Below, in pieces: positions 1-14,592 of a stretch of 64,000 bases of DNA (its first letter is position 1; each line of letters starts with the position of its first letter). Origin of the DNA: Girardinichthys multiradiatus (Eukaryota > Chordata > Actinopteri > Cyprinodontiformes > Goodeidae); NCBI RefSeq assembly GCF_021462225.1, contig NC_061815.1, positions 47,095,873-47,159,872 of the forward strand, in the 5' to 3' direction. The translations under genes were made by a program, and so were the position numbers. The notes under the pieces were generated by a model. That model saw nothing but the letters and a program-made list of their open reading frames with translations, was not told the DNA's origin and did not search any database.

Positions 1-1292
1 CTTTAGGTCTGAACTTTGACTGGGCCGTTCTAACATGAACTTGCTTTAAGCTACACCCTTCTGGTGAAGCTCTACGCCTGTTTTTAGCAGCCCCCCATCA
101 GGTTTTCTTTTCTTCCTGGCTTGTATTTAGCTTCATGCATCCTATTCCTTCCACTTCACAGTAAATCCCAATAAAATGTGGTCATAACATAACGATATAA
201 AGACCTTCTAGGAACAAAATGTTTGACTAATATTTTATGCAGGAATAGCCATAGTTTTCTTCTGAATTTTTAATGGCTGTATTGTTATGCTATGTTCATA
301 TAAAGCAACGTTTTAATGAATAGCCTAATTAATTTTGTAGTACAATAACTTGGATAATCAGTTATTTGAAAATATTTGACTACCTTTGTTAATTACAGTT
401 TGGACTGGAGCGTCAGTAAAGCCTGATCAGTGATGTAGACACAGCTTTAGTTTTAAAACAAGAACAAGAAATGTAAACTGAAGAAAATGTCAGATGTGCT
501 GCACACAATGAGCCACTGATTGCAGAGTTAAGACTGTTGATCTGGATTTATCGACTCTTCTCGTAGCTAAGAGACCCTCTGTCTATAAACGAAGACATGT
601 AGGCATCTGATGATGGCGAGCTAAAACGCAGTGTGCTTCAAGAACAAACATTGCTTCACACACTTTAATGTGATTGCACTGTTATAATAGAGAAGAATAA
701 TACTCAACAAAACGGACTAAAAATACAGACATTAACCAAAGATTTTGTGGTCTCGAAACTGCCTCCAGCTGGTCCAGCCCAGCGTTTAAGCTGCTACATT
801 ATGCTGTAACTAATGATGAAAATTATTCAGTCACCATGTGTACATAGTTACTTGATTAAGAATGTTCCTGCTTTTCTCCTTTGCATTTTGTTTGTTGAGC
901 ATAAAAACGGCAGCATTAGGCTTCCCAGGCTGTCAGATTAGCCACATAATGAGGTTTTGACAAAATGAGTTTAGCTGCATTCAAAATGAGAGAAACTGCC
1001 AATAATATAACCCTCTGCCTTAAATGCATAAACCCCAACACACTAACAAATGCCCTGGACGTCTAGTTTTTCACATGCAGCACCTGAGATGTTGGTCTTT
1101 TTATTGTCTGGAGAGAAGCAGACCCCAGGCAGAAACATGGTTTTGTTTGATAGGAAGCGATGGTTGAAAAAAGGCCTTTCTTTAGTTTAAATTGTGAAGT
1201 TCTGGTATTGTTTCCACAAAGTAGAAAAAAAGACTGATTTCATTTGTAGATTAAATATCAGGAGGTACTTTTATGACAGAGAGTGGAGGTAC
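1..1292. other. Last etfdh intron, no features seen
   Basis: AT-rich sequence between the exon 12 donor and the left edge. I looked on the minus strand for the expected ubiquinone oxidoreductase ferredoxin-like end (CxxCxxC followed by a Pro/Gly-rich tail) and did not find it. No repeat was recognised. Confidence 0.6.
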
Positions 1293-1514
1293 CTGCAGGG
1301 CAGAAGCGCTGCTCAGGTCCGTCGTAAATGGCCAGGTTTCTTGCGACGGGGACGCTGTCGTCCTTTAAGGTCAGGTGTGGAGGCTGGTCCCCCTCGTGGT
1401 TGGTGCCACTCAAGGCCACAGAGGACAGGAGGTCAAAGCTAATTTTGCCGTCAGGTTTGGGATACTCGATGGGCTTACATTCTTTAGCCGGTTTCAGCTG
1501 GTTTGCATCCATAC
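1293..1514 (-). CDS. etfdh: etfdh coding exon 12, first Fe-S cysteine
   Basis: Acceptor CCGCAG|GTATGG and donor CTGCAG|GTACCT. Encodes [20 protein letters not shown], then [20 protein letters not shown], and ends in EQRFCPAG. The Cys is the first of the four 4Fe-4S ligands known in the family. A terminal exon should follow but is outside the window. Confidence 0.96.
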
Positions 1515-4500
1515 CTGCCGCAGAAAGAGCACAGCTGGTCAGGAAATGTTGGCTTTCTCTGCTACGATGCAGTGACCTCAGAGCACACCCAGAACACTGG
1601 CGCTGTCTGGACAAGGCTGGTCCAAGTCCAAACAGAAACATCACATGTAATATGTTGCAGCATTTCATCTGGTGCATCTAAATACTAAACTAGACTAACA
1701 ACAGGTTTTTAATACAGAAATGTGGAGCTCATGAAAAGTACTGTACAGCCTATGCACTAGACACTTAATGGGGGCTTCTTTGCTAGAAATGACTGAATCA
1801 GTGCAGCTCTACGCCACGTAGAGAAGATCAGCCTGGGGGACTCTGCTGAGGTTATTGAACAAGTCCAGGTTGCTTTAATACAGGCCTCCATTTGACTGAG
1901 GAGAAAACAAGAAGGACTTCACATTGGACCTCAAACAAGCTGACTTCTGACCCTCTCTTCCACTCTTCCTCCAGAATCTGAAACCTTCACTTTCTAATGA
2001 AATGTAAAGTTGACTTTCATCTGAAGAGAGGAAGTAGAGCAACAGTCCAATCATGTTTAATCCTTAGCCCAGATAAGACACTTCTAACATTGTCTTTGGT
2101 TTAGAAGCCTCCACCAAACTCTTAAATTGGGCATTGCTTCACAACCCTCTCAGGGCTGTGATTATACACACTTTTTCCTTCCACTCAATTTCCCACCATA
2201 CTTGGATATCTACCTCTGAACAGCAGTCTGAATCGTCATCAAAATATATGCGTGTCTCGCCACTTCAAAGGGCTGATAAATGTAATATTTGGTAGGAAAT
2301 ATTTAGTGTCATGCAATCATGCTCTGCATATCTAAAACATGACAAGTGTAGCATGGACTCTTGACTTCCTTTATAATCTTGAAAACGAGGGATAATTGTA
2401 ATCAATATCATTTTTCAGCAATAGTATCACAATTAAACAATGTCCCAGAATGGTGCTGCCCCATCTTGGTCTTAGTTCCTTGTAGAGAATCCAGAAATAA
2501 ACACTTAAAATATATCAGTGTGTTTATTGAATCTATAAGCAATTCACTTTTTGAATGAAATTACTGAAATCAGTTACATTTTTTATTCTAATCATATTCA
2601 TTAGGGAGCGCCTGTATAATGCCATGGGCCGAGTATTGGCCTTTGCGTTTTAGTTTCAGAAAAGAGGAAAAAAACTGATTTCTCTTATAAGCTTTTATTT
2701 TTGTACCTGTTTTACTTTCGACAGTTGACCAAACATTAGCTTTGCTGCCATCAAATATTTATAGTTTGGTCATAAGCAAATGTTTGAAACTACACCCAGG
2801 ATAAAAGGATAATCCTCACCTCTGTGTTTGAGTGTCCAAGGCTCTTTCCCTCGTAACATCCAGTAGAAAATGCCAGTGTAGACCATGCCGCCATAAAGGC
2901 CGAAGTAATTGTGGAAGGACGGCCTGATGTTCCTGACGGCATGCAGCTCTTTCCACACGGATGAATTCTTCAAGCTCTCACTGTACTCAGGTACATGGAT
3001 CCCTAGAATATATAAAGGCTTACCACTGTAATTTCTACATTAAAGAATGTGTTTAAAATCTAAAGGAACATGTTTGCATGTAGACATTGTACAGTACTGT
3101 TGGCCAATGGATTACTGTGGTACAAAGTCCTAATAAATCATTTCTACCTGCATTTTTAACTACCTTTAAGTTCAGAGCAGCCACACTGAACTCTGAGCAG
3201 TTTGGAGACCTCAGACGAGGCCGTTCATGTTGCATTTCCTACTGGGGACTCACAACTCCTTAAAAATGAGCAATTTCCAATTGATTTTTACTTTTCAAAA
3301 CTTGGGTCTGTATTCTAATGGCTACCACATTTTGTCATCATGCAAAGAAGAAATAGTGTATCAAATATTATACTAGAAAAGTAATTGTATTATCAATTTT
3401 ACTCTGAAATAATTTTCAGTGCCACTAAGAGTATTTTTCATGTTGACAACCTAAACGTGATCTTAATTTGTCAAAGCCCAGAAAGCCACCTGTTATTCTT
3501 CAAAGTCTTTGTCCAGACACTTTTTATTGATATTTTAGTTCTTTGATTGATTCACCTGCAGTTTGAGCACAAAAAGTTTTGTTCCCATTTGACCGCTGCT
3601 GTCATGTTGGACATTGTTACAAACATCAACTTTCCAACCTTTTCAAAGCTAATCGCTTCAAAATCATTATACTCTGAAACAAGTATTTGTAGTTATAGAA
3701 GCTTAAAGAAGAAATATATAAGTTGTTGAATATAGGTGATATAACCTAGACTGGTCTCAAAACAACCTATCAGCAACACTTTCAATGACTAACAGAACAG
3801 CAGATCATTAAAAAGGGTAAAGCAAGCAGTTTTCAGTAGATTGAAAATTAATTATCAATAAATTATGGTTTAGATTATATCAAATATTCTAAGAAACTCA
3901 ATTCTGGGTTTTTTTTTATTACGAGAAATGAAATGCTTGAAATATATCGCCGTCTGCGCAATGTCAATGTGAGTTTTTCTTTTTGTATTGCATTACTAAG
4001 GTAACTTTTACATTATGTTGTAACATATTGACATGTACCTATACTCCGTTTTACAGCAATGTTTCTCATCAGCCAATTCTTTCATGCTGTCTTAGCTTCC
4101 TTACTGTGTTCTCTACTCTCTGATGGAGTAAACAGAAATGAGGACGAAAACAGCTGAAAGCGCTGCGATCTGAATGTTTAAACAGGAGTTTACATTTCTA
4201 CCTGCAGTCTCTGAGTCCAGGTTCTCTGCAGTGACTTTGGGGAAAATGGCTTCGGCGGCCAGCATGCCGCTCTTCATGGCCGTGTGGGTGCCTTTGATCT
4301 TTGGGACGTTCATGAAACCGGGGCTGCAGCCAATCAGCAAACCTCCAGGAAACGTCAGCTTAGGGATACACTAAAGAAAACAAGTGTTTTAGTCAGCTGT
4401 GTGTTGGAAGCAAAATGTTATAAAGAGCCAATATTCAACTGCATCTGTATGTTGTTTTGCTACTTAACATACCAAATGTAGAAACTGATGCATATTTAGT

Positions 4501-7500
4501 TTACTATTAATAATAACCATCAAAGTAGTTTTTAATTTATTGTCTTTAAAGAAACAAAATAGGACAATTAGTGAATTTTGTGTAGGAGGGTTTGTGGATG
4601 CTAAAATGTAGAAAACATGACTTTTCTTCGGTGAATGCAGGGAAAACCTAACAGTCTTTTTAGAGAAGCTATTAAAAGTTTCAGCTCAGAACCTAACTGA
4701 TCAAACATCTGTGGATCATTTTAATGATCTTCTTACAGTGACACCATCCTTGAAGTGACAGTAAGCAATCTGTTAAGGCTCTTCATCAGCAAAATCAAAT
4801 ACAGAAGTTACATAACCTTGGAAAGCAAAACTAACAAAATAAAGAGTAAAAAGATACGGAACACATTTAAAGCCTAACTTGGTTAAACAGAAACTATCAT
4901 TACAAAGAAGGAAATGTATCTGGGCCTTGTTTTAGTTTCAATCTTGAAGCAAGAATGTTTTTATGGACATTTGACTTATTTTGCCATCTTGCAGATGGCT
5001 TTAATCAAATGTAGAAGAACTAAAGTTAACAAACCCCAAAGGGGAAAACTTTCTACCCTAATTATGTCAGTACATCTGGTTGTATGCCCAAAGACACAGC
5101 TGGATCCAATCTGATATTTAGATCAGATCAGTTTGTGGAGTTGTTCAATATAAAATACCTGCCTTGTTAACAGCAGCCAATGTCAGGAGTGCAAACCTAC
5201 CTGAAATCCTCCCTCGTTTAAAGCTCTGGCTCCATAAGCAATCCTCTGACCTCCCTCCAGTGTGGAAGCTACGAAAGGGTGATGTTTCCAGCGTTGAAAC
5301 TCCCTGAAAGGGCTTAAATAAGGATTGGAATAATCTAAACCAACCTGGAATAAAAACAAAAGGGTTTAATTAGTAGTAGAGCAGCCATCCTGCAATTTTA
5401 TAACTCTGGCAATCCATCAAGTTCAAGTTTCTATTACGTTATCCATTTTAAGTATTTTTAAATCCCCGAAGCTTAATAATTTCACACAATCACAAAATTT
5501 TGACGAAAGGTAGATTTAAAGTAGCTGCCTGATGCTTTAATTTTAAAGCAATATCCAGTGATTTTATCCTGCAAAACAAATTAACATCACCACAAGGCAT
5601 GCTGAAATATTGTACTCAGAAATAGATGTTCCTGATTATTCTAAGAATAAGACTCAGTTGTCATTTACAGACAGGTAGAGGATGAAAGCACTCACCACTA
5701 AGCCTAAGGCCACTAGAGGCTCTCCTTCATTGAGGTGATAGAGGAAGGATCCTCCATATGTGTGTCTGTCCAGGGGCCACCCGACAGAATGCTCAGTTCT
5801 GCCTGGTCTCCACTTCTTCTCATCAATCATCCACAGCTAAAAGAAATTTGTGGGTTTAAAAAAAAAAAGCTTGAATGTGTATCTTGATTTCTTTCTTTTT
5901 TAGCCACTTTGAGTGAGGTCCTATGACCGTGGAAGTTATCTTCACTGCTACAGCTGATAAAGCACTTATCGTCTTTAGCTGACTTCACCTACACTGTGAA
6001 TTTTGTATTTTATCTTTTCCATACTGCTATCCAATCGGCATTCACCAGTTAAACCAGCTGGAGAAGAAGAGAAATGAACTTTAGTTTCCCCAAACAGAGT
6101 GATCAGTTTTCCATCAGTCCATGTTAATTACCTCCTTCAGGCCAATAGCATAAGTCTGGGGTTCACAGTTCTCCCGCAGGTTGAATTGCTTATAAAGCTG
6201 CTTGGCTAAATGGCCGTGGCAGCCTTCTCCAAACAAGGTGACCTTAGCATGTAGCTCCATTCCTCGCTCAAAAACATCCTGAAACAGGGATTCAAAATAA
6301 ACACATCAGGTTGTTTCAGGGATTAAAGCAGTAAAATGTTATCTAATGTAAACATGAACACTTAAAAACTGTCTGGAAAACAAGACAGTAATATACAGTC
6401 TTTTGCCACCCCTTGTTTCAAGACTGGGCTCTGCTAAATTATTCATTCCTTTTAAACAGTCAGTCATTTTCTATCGCTTCTTCCATAGTGGGTCGTGGGG
6501 GAGCTGGTGCCTATCTCCAGCAGTCTATGGGTGAGAGGCGGGGTACACCCTGGACAGATCGCCAGTCCATCGCAGGGCAACACACAAACAACCACACACA
6601 CTCATTCATACACCTAAGGGCAATTTAGAGTGACCAATTAACCTAACAGGCATGTCTTTGGACTGTGGGAGGAAGCCGGAGTACCTGGTGAGAACCCATG
6701 CATACACGGGGAGAACATGCAAACTCCATGCAGAAAGACCCCCGGCCGGGAATCGAACCCAGGATCTTCTTGCTGCAACGCAACAGTGCTGCCAACTGCG
6801 CCACCGTGCAGCCCTTTTAAACATTTTCACATATTACAACCACCAACATTCATGCATTTTACTGGGATTTTGGGTGATTGACCAGCAAAAAGAAACCCAT
6901 TAATGCAAGTGGAAGGAAAGGAATGCATCATTTCTACACTTTTTACGATTATCAACTGCTTCTCCCTGTGTATTTATTTCAGTTTTTGCATTGGTCTGTT
7001 TGGAAATATCAGCGCGGTCGTTCCCTAACAAATAAACTGGACAGACCAAGCACAAGAAAATGGCAGCGTAAATAAACCAGCTGCAGCAGGGGTATCCTGA
7101 CAGAGTTACATCAGTCAAGCACCTGGCATGAAAGCTGAAAATCTGATCAATCTTCAGTTGACCTCTTTCTGGTATTGTAAGGTTTAAGCTAGTTACACTT
7201 TAGGAATCAATGTATTGATATAAAAACATTAAAGTACCATAATATCCTGGTTAAAGCTAACAAGTAAATGTGAACTAACTGTACAAATTGTGTCAACAAA
7301 TGCTTACTGGTGTATAAATACCTAAAAACCTAAAGTCAGTTCTTTGCAACTTTTCACCACTGCCTTCAACTTCAAAACATCAAACTGTTATTCTGACTAG
7401 ATAAGAAGGTCATTGTTAAAGCCAAACTACTCTGTTCCAAATAACCAAACCCTAGTCTGAGGCTCCCACCATGCAGGATTCTGCTGAGCTTTGTTCCTTT

Positions 7501-10500
7501 CCACTGTTACCACATGCTTGCTCATTAGCAAAGATTACTGCAAAGCTAGTGACTCGACGCAGTCGACAGGGTTTCCTTAGATAGGAAAACTTTTTACTAA
7601 TATCACAATAAATTAATCATGACTGCATGGGATTAAACTGGAAGGTATTTAACGTTTGAATCCGTCTATATAAACAAACAGAATAACCATAGACCTTCAT
7701 TTAAGCAACAATCTTATGCAAACGTGAGAGCAATGAAAGGTGTGTAAAAGACAGTAACATGAGCTGCTATCACAGGTTCTCCTGGAGCTGTTTAAACAGG
7801 AAAGATTTCTTTTTTTTTTGCACTGGCCCAGCTCTGATTGGCCAAACAGCTGCAAAACTAATGGATGTTATATCAAGTAAAAAAAAAAAAAAAAAAAGTG
7901 ATTTACTGCAGGTAAGAAATTTATTGAGCAATTCTGGACTATTCCATCAAGAAAATTAAACGTTCTGCTGAAAAAGGTAAGGGATAACGACTGGACCTAA
8001 AGGGTTTAAAAAGGCAGTAAATATTCAAAGAAAGAGTTCAGAAAGCTGCGCTCTAAAGACAATAGTAAGAGAAAATCTGCCTCCTTGGACCTCACATGTC
8101 AGGTGGTGACTCAAGGTTTTTTTTGCTTTACAAACGTTTTATGTTCTCACAACAGAAATGTAATAAATCTAGAATAAAAGAAGTCAAACAAAAGTACATT
8201 CTTGTAAAGAAATGTCAAGCTATGGTAGTTATCCTGCGGTGCCAATATCGTACAACAGACTCCATATTAAAATTAGCTTTTTACAAGGTACATTACCTTG
8301 GGTGAGCCATCCTTGGCGATGCCTACATCATTAGTGCCGATACCTTTAACACTTCCATCCTCGTGAAATAAGACCTGAAAGTACAACGCAGATAATAACC
8401 AAATGCAGTTTAAAGAAGAGGCTGGATATGCCTTCATACTGATGAAGGAAAACATTGTTAACCAAATTTACTGTCACAGTGGATGAGGACTGTCTGTATA
8501 TACAGTTAGAATTAGACATATTATTTTTGGTCTAAACAAAAATCATATTCAGGATAAATTTACATGAAGTTTTTAGGTGCAATCTCAACTCTGGATCTAG
8601 GCAACCCACATGACAAGAGAAGAAGTTTCTGATTTATAGTTTATAAAGTCAACTCTTAAGAACTTTAAACTCAAAAAAGCACCCAAAATGTTAATATTTA
8701 ATCTATTGCTCAGAATATTTTGCAAGCATATTAAATGAAGTCCTCAAACTGTCAAAGTCTCCAAAATATATATATATTTTTTTTATTTCTGCAAGGCTTT
8801 GTCAGATTTTTGGAGCAAGCCATCTTCATGCATGTCTTTGTGGGTCTTCCTCCACCTTTACTGTGTTCTTTCACAGTAAAATGCTACTCTGTCAGCTTGT
8901 AGTCAAACGACTGACCCTGTCAACACAGAGCATCCCACCGCTTTGCCTTCAAAATCTCCTGGGCTGCTTTCACGTTCTGCTTTGAATCACTGTCCATCTG
9001 AGCAGAGTGTCGTTCAATCAACTCGGCTGAATTTGGCTGACTTTGACAGTAGGTCCCTTCAGAACTCCTCTGCCTACTTCTGTCAGATGATCAAATACCA
9101 CAAGTGACTGAGTGCCATCTGGACCCATGCCATCTCACTGCATCCATGTTGAGGTCAGTCATCTCAAGCCTTCTCTATACTTTCATCTTCCTGCCATTCA
9201 GTTTTATCTTAGTTTCACCCAGAACAAAGAATATTTCCCCACAATAAGTCTGACATTTTATTGTTGCATGTTTTCAACCTGTATGGTGCAATTGACTCAG
9301 ACCTTCCTGTTCTTTAAACCAATAATTGATCTGGAGTTTGTTTTTGGTTTGTCACGCAGATTTTTAACTATTTACCGTGAACCCATAAAGCTGACATGCT
9401 CTCTATGCAGATGACAGTTGAGTAAGAGGGATTGCATGAAGTGTACCAATAACAACAGCTGCAGTGTAAAATTAGAAAATAAATCATCTAAAAATACATT
9501 TAAGTATAGAATCTATTCAAAGGCAGCTGCATCAACAGCTCCAGAGTTCCCTCATCAGTATGAAATGTCATAATAATTTGGGGTTTTAAGGATTTGTTTG
9601 AGCTGTGTTTTTTTTCCAAGGGTGAAATGATTATACAACATACCGATTTTTATAAACAAGGACTGGAGTCTAGTTGTTTAATCCATACAGATTAGTTTTG
9701 AATGAACAATCCACTATCTAATAGAGCATCTGTTTAACACAAACTGAAAAAAATATTTAAAATTAACATTAATAACTAAGTAATGAGATTTCTTTTTTTT
9801 TTTTAAAGTACCATAAAAAAAAACAATTCTCAAGCATTTTGGGACATTATGGATCACAAGGAAACAAGTAAAAAAAAAAAAAAGACTTTAACTACCAATA
9901 AATTGTTGTACAAAACCCATTTACTGTGGTGTTTAAATATGTAAATATATGTGAGTTGTAAGTTTACACTACTGCTTTCAATCTCTTCTCCGTCTTGTAA
10001 AAATGCTTAAATTGTGGCCCATACTGCCTGATTTATAGGCAAATTACATTTGGGAAAAAAATACTACAATCGATATGAAAATTTGGGCCAAAATCGTTAT
10101 CCTTCCGTCCGTCCATCCATTTTCTTCCGCTCATCCGGGGTTGGGTCGCAGGGGCAGCAGCCTAAACAGAGAGACCCAGACTTCCCTCTCCACAGCCACT
10201 TGGGCCAGCTCGTCCGGGGGAATCCCAAGGTGTTCCCAGGCCAGCCGAGAAACATGGGTCTTCCTCTGGGCCTCCTCCCAGTGGGAAGTGTCCGGAACAC
10301 GTCACCAGGGAGGAGTCCAGAGGGCATCCGGTATAGATGCCCGAGCCACCTCAACTGGCTCCTCTCGACGTGGAGAAGCAGCGGCTCTACACAGAGTCCC
10401 TCCCAGATGACCGAGCTCCTCACCCTATCTCTAAGGTAGGGCCCAGACATCCTGCGGAGGAAGCTCATTTTGGCCGCTAGTATCCGTGATCTCGTTTTCT

Positions 10501-13500
10501 CGGTCATGACCCAAAGCTCATGACCATAGATGAGGGTAGGAATGTAGATCGACTGGTAAATCGAGAGCTTCGCTTTCTGACTCAGCTCTCTCTTCACCAC
10601 AACAGACCAGTACAGCGCCCGCATCACTGCTGATGCAGCACCGATCTGTCCATCAATCTCCCGCTCCATTTTTCCCTCATTCGGGAAAAAGACCCCAAAA
10701 TACTTGAACTCCTCCACTTGAGGCAGGACCTCCACACCCGACCTGGAGGAGGCACTCTACCCTTTTCCAGCTCAAGACCAGGGCCTCGGACTTGGAGGCA
10801 CTGATTCTCATCCCGGTCGCTTCACCCTCGGCTGAGAACTGCTCCAGTGAGAGCTGTAGATCACGAGCTGATGAAGCCAATAGGACCACATCATCCGCAT
10901 AAAGCAGAGACACAATCCTAAAGGCCACCAAAACGGAATCCAATATTAATATTGCTGTTATGGTCGATAAACAATATTTACTGACATTTTTCATATTTAA
11001 TTTAATTCCCTCCCCTTTCGACACAAAAAAAGACCACAGAACTGACATTGCTATCTGCTTCAGTTAAACACCCTACATTCTGCGCTGCATCACTATCACA
11101 GTCACATGACCAAACAAATACCACTAGCCAATCCTCTCCGCCCCCAGAAGCACAAACAGCAAGAACAATGGAAATAAACCTTAATAATATCAGGCCCGTT
11201 TTACTTAACGATACCAGTGTTAATGCCAGCCGATACCTAATAAAGTGGGTTTAAGACATTAAATAGGATGAAAATAAGTAAATCCGATTTGATCAAAGGA
11301 ATTTGACGATCTCACCTCAGCTGCAGCATAACCAGGGTAAATCTCCACTCCAAGCTCCTCAGCCTGCTCCCCCAGCCAACGCACAAGGTTTCCCAGCCTC
11401 ACAATGTAGTTACCATGGTTCTGCATGGGCAGTCCTAAAGACAGTCAGATAAATCATACACAAATATAATCACTTTGGATTTTACACTGTTTTATTATTT
11501 TGTTCCAGATAACTCCTCTAGAAAGGATGTTCTCAGCTCAAAGCCTTTTTCCTTCTATGGCCCCAAGTGGAAAATATCTTCGAGTGAACCAAGATCTCCT
11601 TAACACTTAAGTCAAATATTATGATGTGCTGCACCATAAAAGAATATTTTATCTTTTTCACAGCCATGTAACTGCATACTATTGAGAAGATGCACACGAA
11701 CTGCAGTGCAGGTAGAAACATCCTGCCTGTTGGTTTTAATTGATCCACTTTTAAAACTGTTTAGAGCCTCTAAATGTTATACAGAACATAACACACAGTA
11801 AAAGTTATACACACAGGACTGACCCCTCATAAATATCAATCATTAGCTGATTCCTAATGAAGGAGCCTGAAGGAGGCTTTTACCTGGCAATATGGGGACA
11901 GGGATTCTGTGCTTCTCTGTAAAAATGCTGAAAACATCTTCTGTCACAGGAGTGTTCAGGGGTGCCTGGGGAATACAGGAAGTCCATTCAATTCAATTCA
12001 GTTTTATTTATATAGCGCCAAATCACAACACATGTTGTCTCAAGGCCATTGCTAAATACATTTTCTACTTTACTGATACATTAACTAACAGTTTCATATG
12101 CATGCCAGTATTAGCACAGGAAAACACGTTATTAAGCATAGAGCATATCAGGAATGCGTGAGTTCATAAGCCGATTCATTAATTAAAATATGAAAACCAC
12201 TCGTTGAACTACAGTATTTATAGTGTGAGACTCTGTAAATGGAGAGTTCTTGACCTACAGGAAAAAAGTCATTTTAGACAAGCACGGAGAAGTCATCCAG
12301 TGACCAGAACCAGACCATTTTACTTGTTACTTTCTGAGCGGTGATTGGAAGCAGAAACTAAAACTAAGGGTTTTCTTCTGATTCCTACTGTGAGAGCTAA
12401 CCGGCTGCAATAACCAAGAAGCTCAACGCACTACAGCAAAGTTGCCCTGAACGCTCCAATACTATGTGTTAAAGATGTGTTGGATTAGTAAATGTTGGTT
12501 ATTATTTGGAATTCTCCCAGTTGTAGTAAGAGTCTACTTCCTCCACATGAAATATTCAAAGAGACTGGAATTTACACTTAATAATACCAACCACTATTAA
12601 ATTGTAGTTATTTTGTCATTGTTTTGAAATAATAGTGAAATAGTGTTATGCTGCCTCTGGTCCTAATATGTGGTGCATGTCTCCTTAGTTGGATTTTATT
12701 TCTAAACATAGTTATGTTCCATAACCTGGAAGATTTTACTCTAATTGCAGATTGTTACAAATCTGATTGCCGCATCTCTAATTAATCTTGTTTTCCAAGG
12801 GCCAATAATGAGAAGGACGACAATAAGCCCCTGATGTAACCTACTCATAAACTTTGAATTGTATTTTGATAGCTTGGGGTCACAACACATAATGAGATAC
12901 TTACTCCTCGTTCTTTCCAATCAGGAAAGAGCTCAATGAGGCTGCTTGGCTCCAGACAGGCTCCGGACAGCGTGTGTGCGCCGATCTGAGGGGCCTTCTC
13001 CACAAGGCACACTCGCAGCTCCTTCTCTTGTTCAGTCGCGAGCTGCTTAAGGCGAATGGCTGCTGAAAGACCAGCAGGGCCACCGCCTACTATCACAACA
13101 TCTGCCTCGTCTGCAAACCTCTCCATTTCGATACCTATGAGAGAAAGAGCAAAAGGATGAGGTTCATGTTTGAGTAGGAGTGTATGAAGTATGGAGTTTT
13201 AAGAAGAATAGTCAGTAAAAAAAATAAGAATCTTGGTCAAATAAAAAAACAAACACTAAATACGTATAAAGCCAGATTAACTAGTAAAAGAACACTGCCC
13301 GTCAATAAAGTCAATCGACATTGTAAAAATTAGATTGGGGCACATTTAGTTAGGTTATTCTACACCTTCAGGAAACACCTGTGCACCTGGATTTAAGACA
13401 GCAAACAAATTTACAACACACCTATAGCTGGAGTCACACTTTATGATTTTTCACCTGATTTTACCCATGCTTCAAAACAGAGCCAGGTCTGTACCGGTCT

Positions 13501-14538
13501 GCAGTAGCTGGAGACAGTTGACAGAAAATTGTGTTGGTGTGAGATGGGGTGAAGATGGGAGTCTGCAGGTACTTGAGGAGACAGACCTGACGCAACCTCA
13601 GTAGCGTCTGGACACCAGACTGTGTCCAGGTTCGGCTGCATTTGAGAGCAGGAATACCACATTAAAACACCTGAGTGAAGTGGCACTCACCTTTTTCACA
13701 TCAAACAAAATTGGTGTAAATCAACTGTGCTATGTTTGACACAAATGTTTGACACCAATTCTGTTTAATTTGAAGAAGATGGGGGGGACCAACTTCACTC
13801 GGGTCATTAAAACCCACCTTAATGACCAGAGATGTATGAAGACCACATGGGACCAAATCCCTTCTCCGCAGACAAGATGGTAGTAAGCGCTATACCAGCG
13901 GTTCCTTACCTTTGTTTTACTAAATCTGAGTGAGCGTATCAAAGACTGCACCGAGGTCCGAAAGAACTAACACTAAGCACTCCATGTTATCAGCCACCAT
14001 AAAAGGTCATTGGTCAATATAAGAAAAGTGGTTTATGTGCTGCAGGAACTAGGCTGAAGGTTGCACACACGTTCACCACAAAATTATGACCCACGTTTCA
14101 GGCCAACATTGCTGAAACAACATTCAGGAGAGGCTGGAACATTTTGTGTGTTGGAAGCAGAATAAAATAGATAAGTGGAGGAATCAGAAACTCTGACAAG
14201 AGCCAAGGGAGGAAAATATTTGGATGTCGGGTTCTTGGTATCTTCACAACTGCAGCTTTGTAGGATCCCTCAATGCTCTGTTGATCACAGCCAACAAACA
14301 AGGGGTTAGGGCACTCAAACCTAATTATTAAAGGAGCACTGAGTATCAAGATCTCCAAGTATTAATATTGACATTTGTCAAATATCTATGGACCAGTATA
14401 AGATTATCAAGATAGAATAATGTTTTTCTTAAGAATGCTTTATTCCACAAAACTGATTACATCAATATTAGATCCCCTTTGTTACAATGTGACTGCAAAT
14501 TATATAGTGATAAAAGAGTTACTTTTATTTTCTTTGGC

Positions 14539-14592
<54 letters not shown>

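Noticed and set aside
1194..1690. Plus-strand frames over etfdh exon 12
   Set aside because: They are antisense shadows of the conserved minus-strand exon.
6740..6814. A tRNA gene on the minus strand
   Set aside because: The Pol III boxes are perfect, but there is no cloverleaf outside them and the sequence continues into a SINE body.
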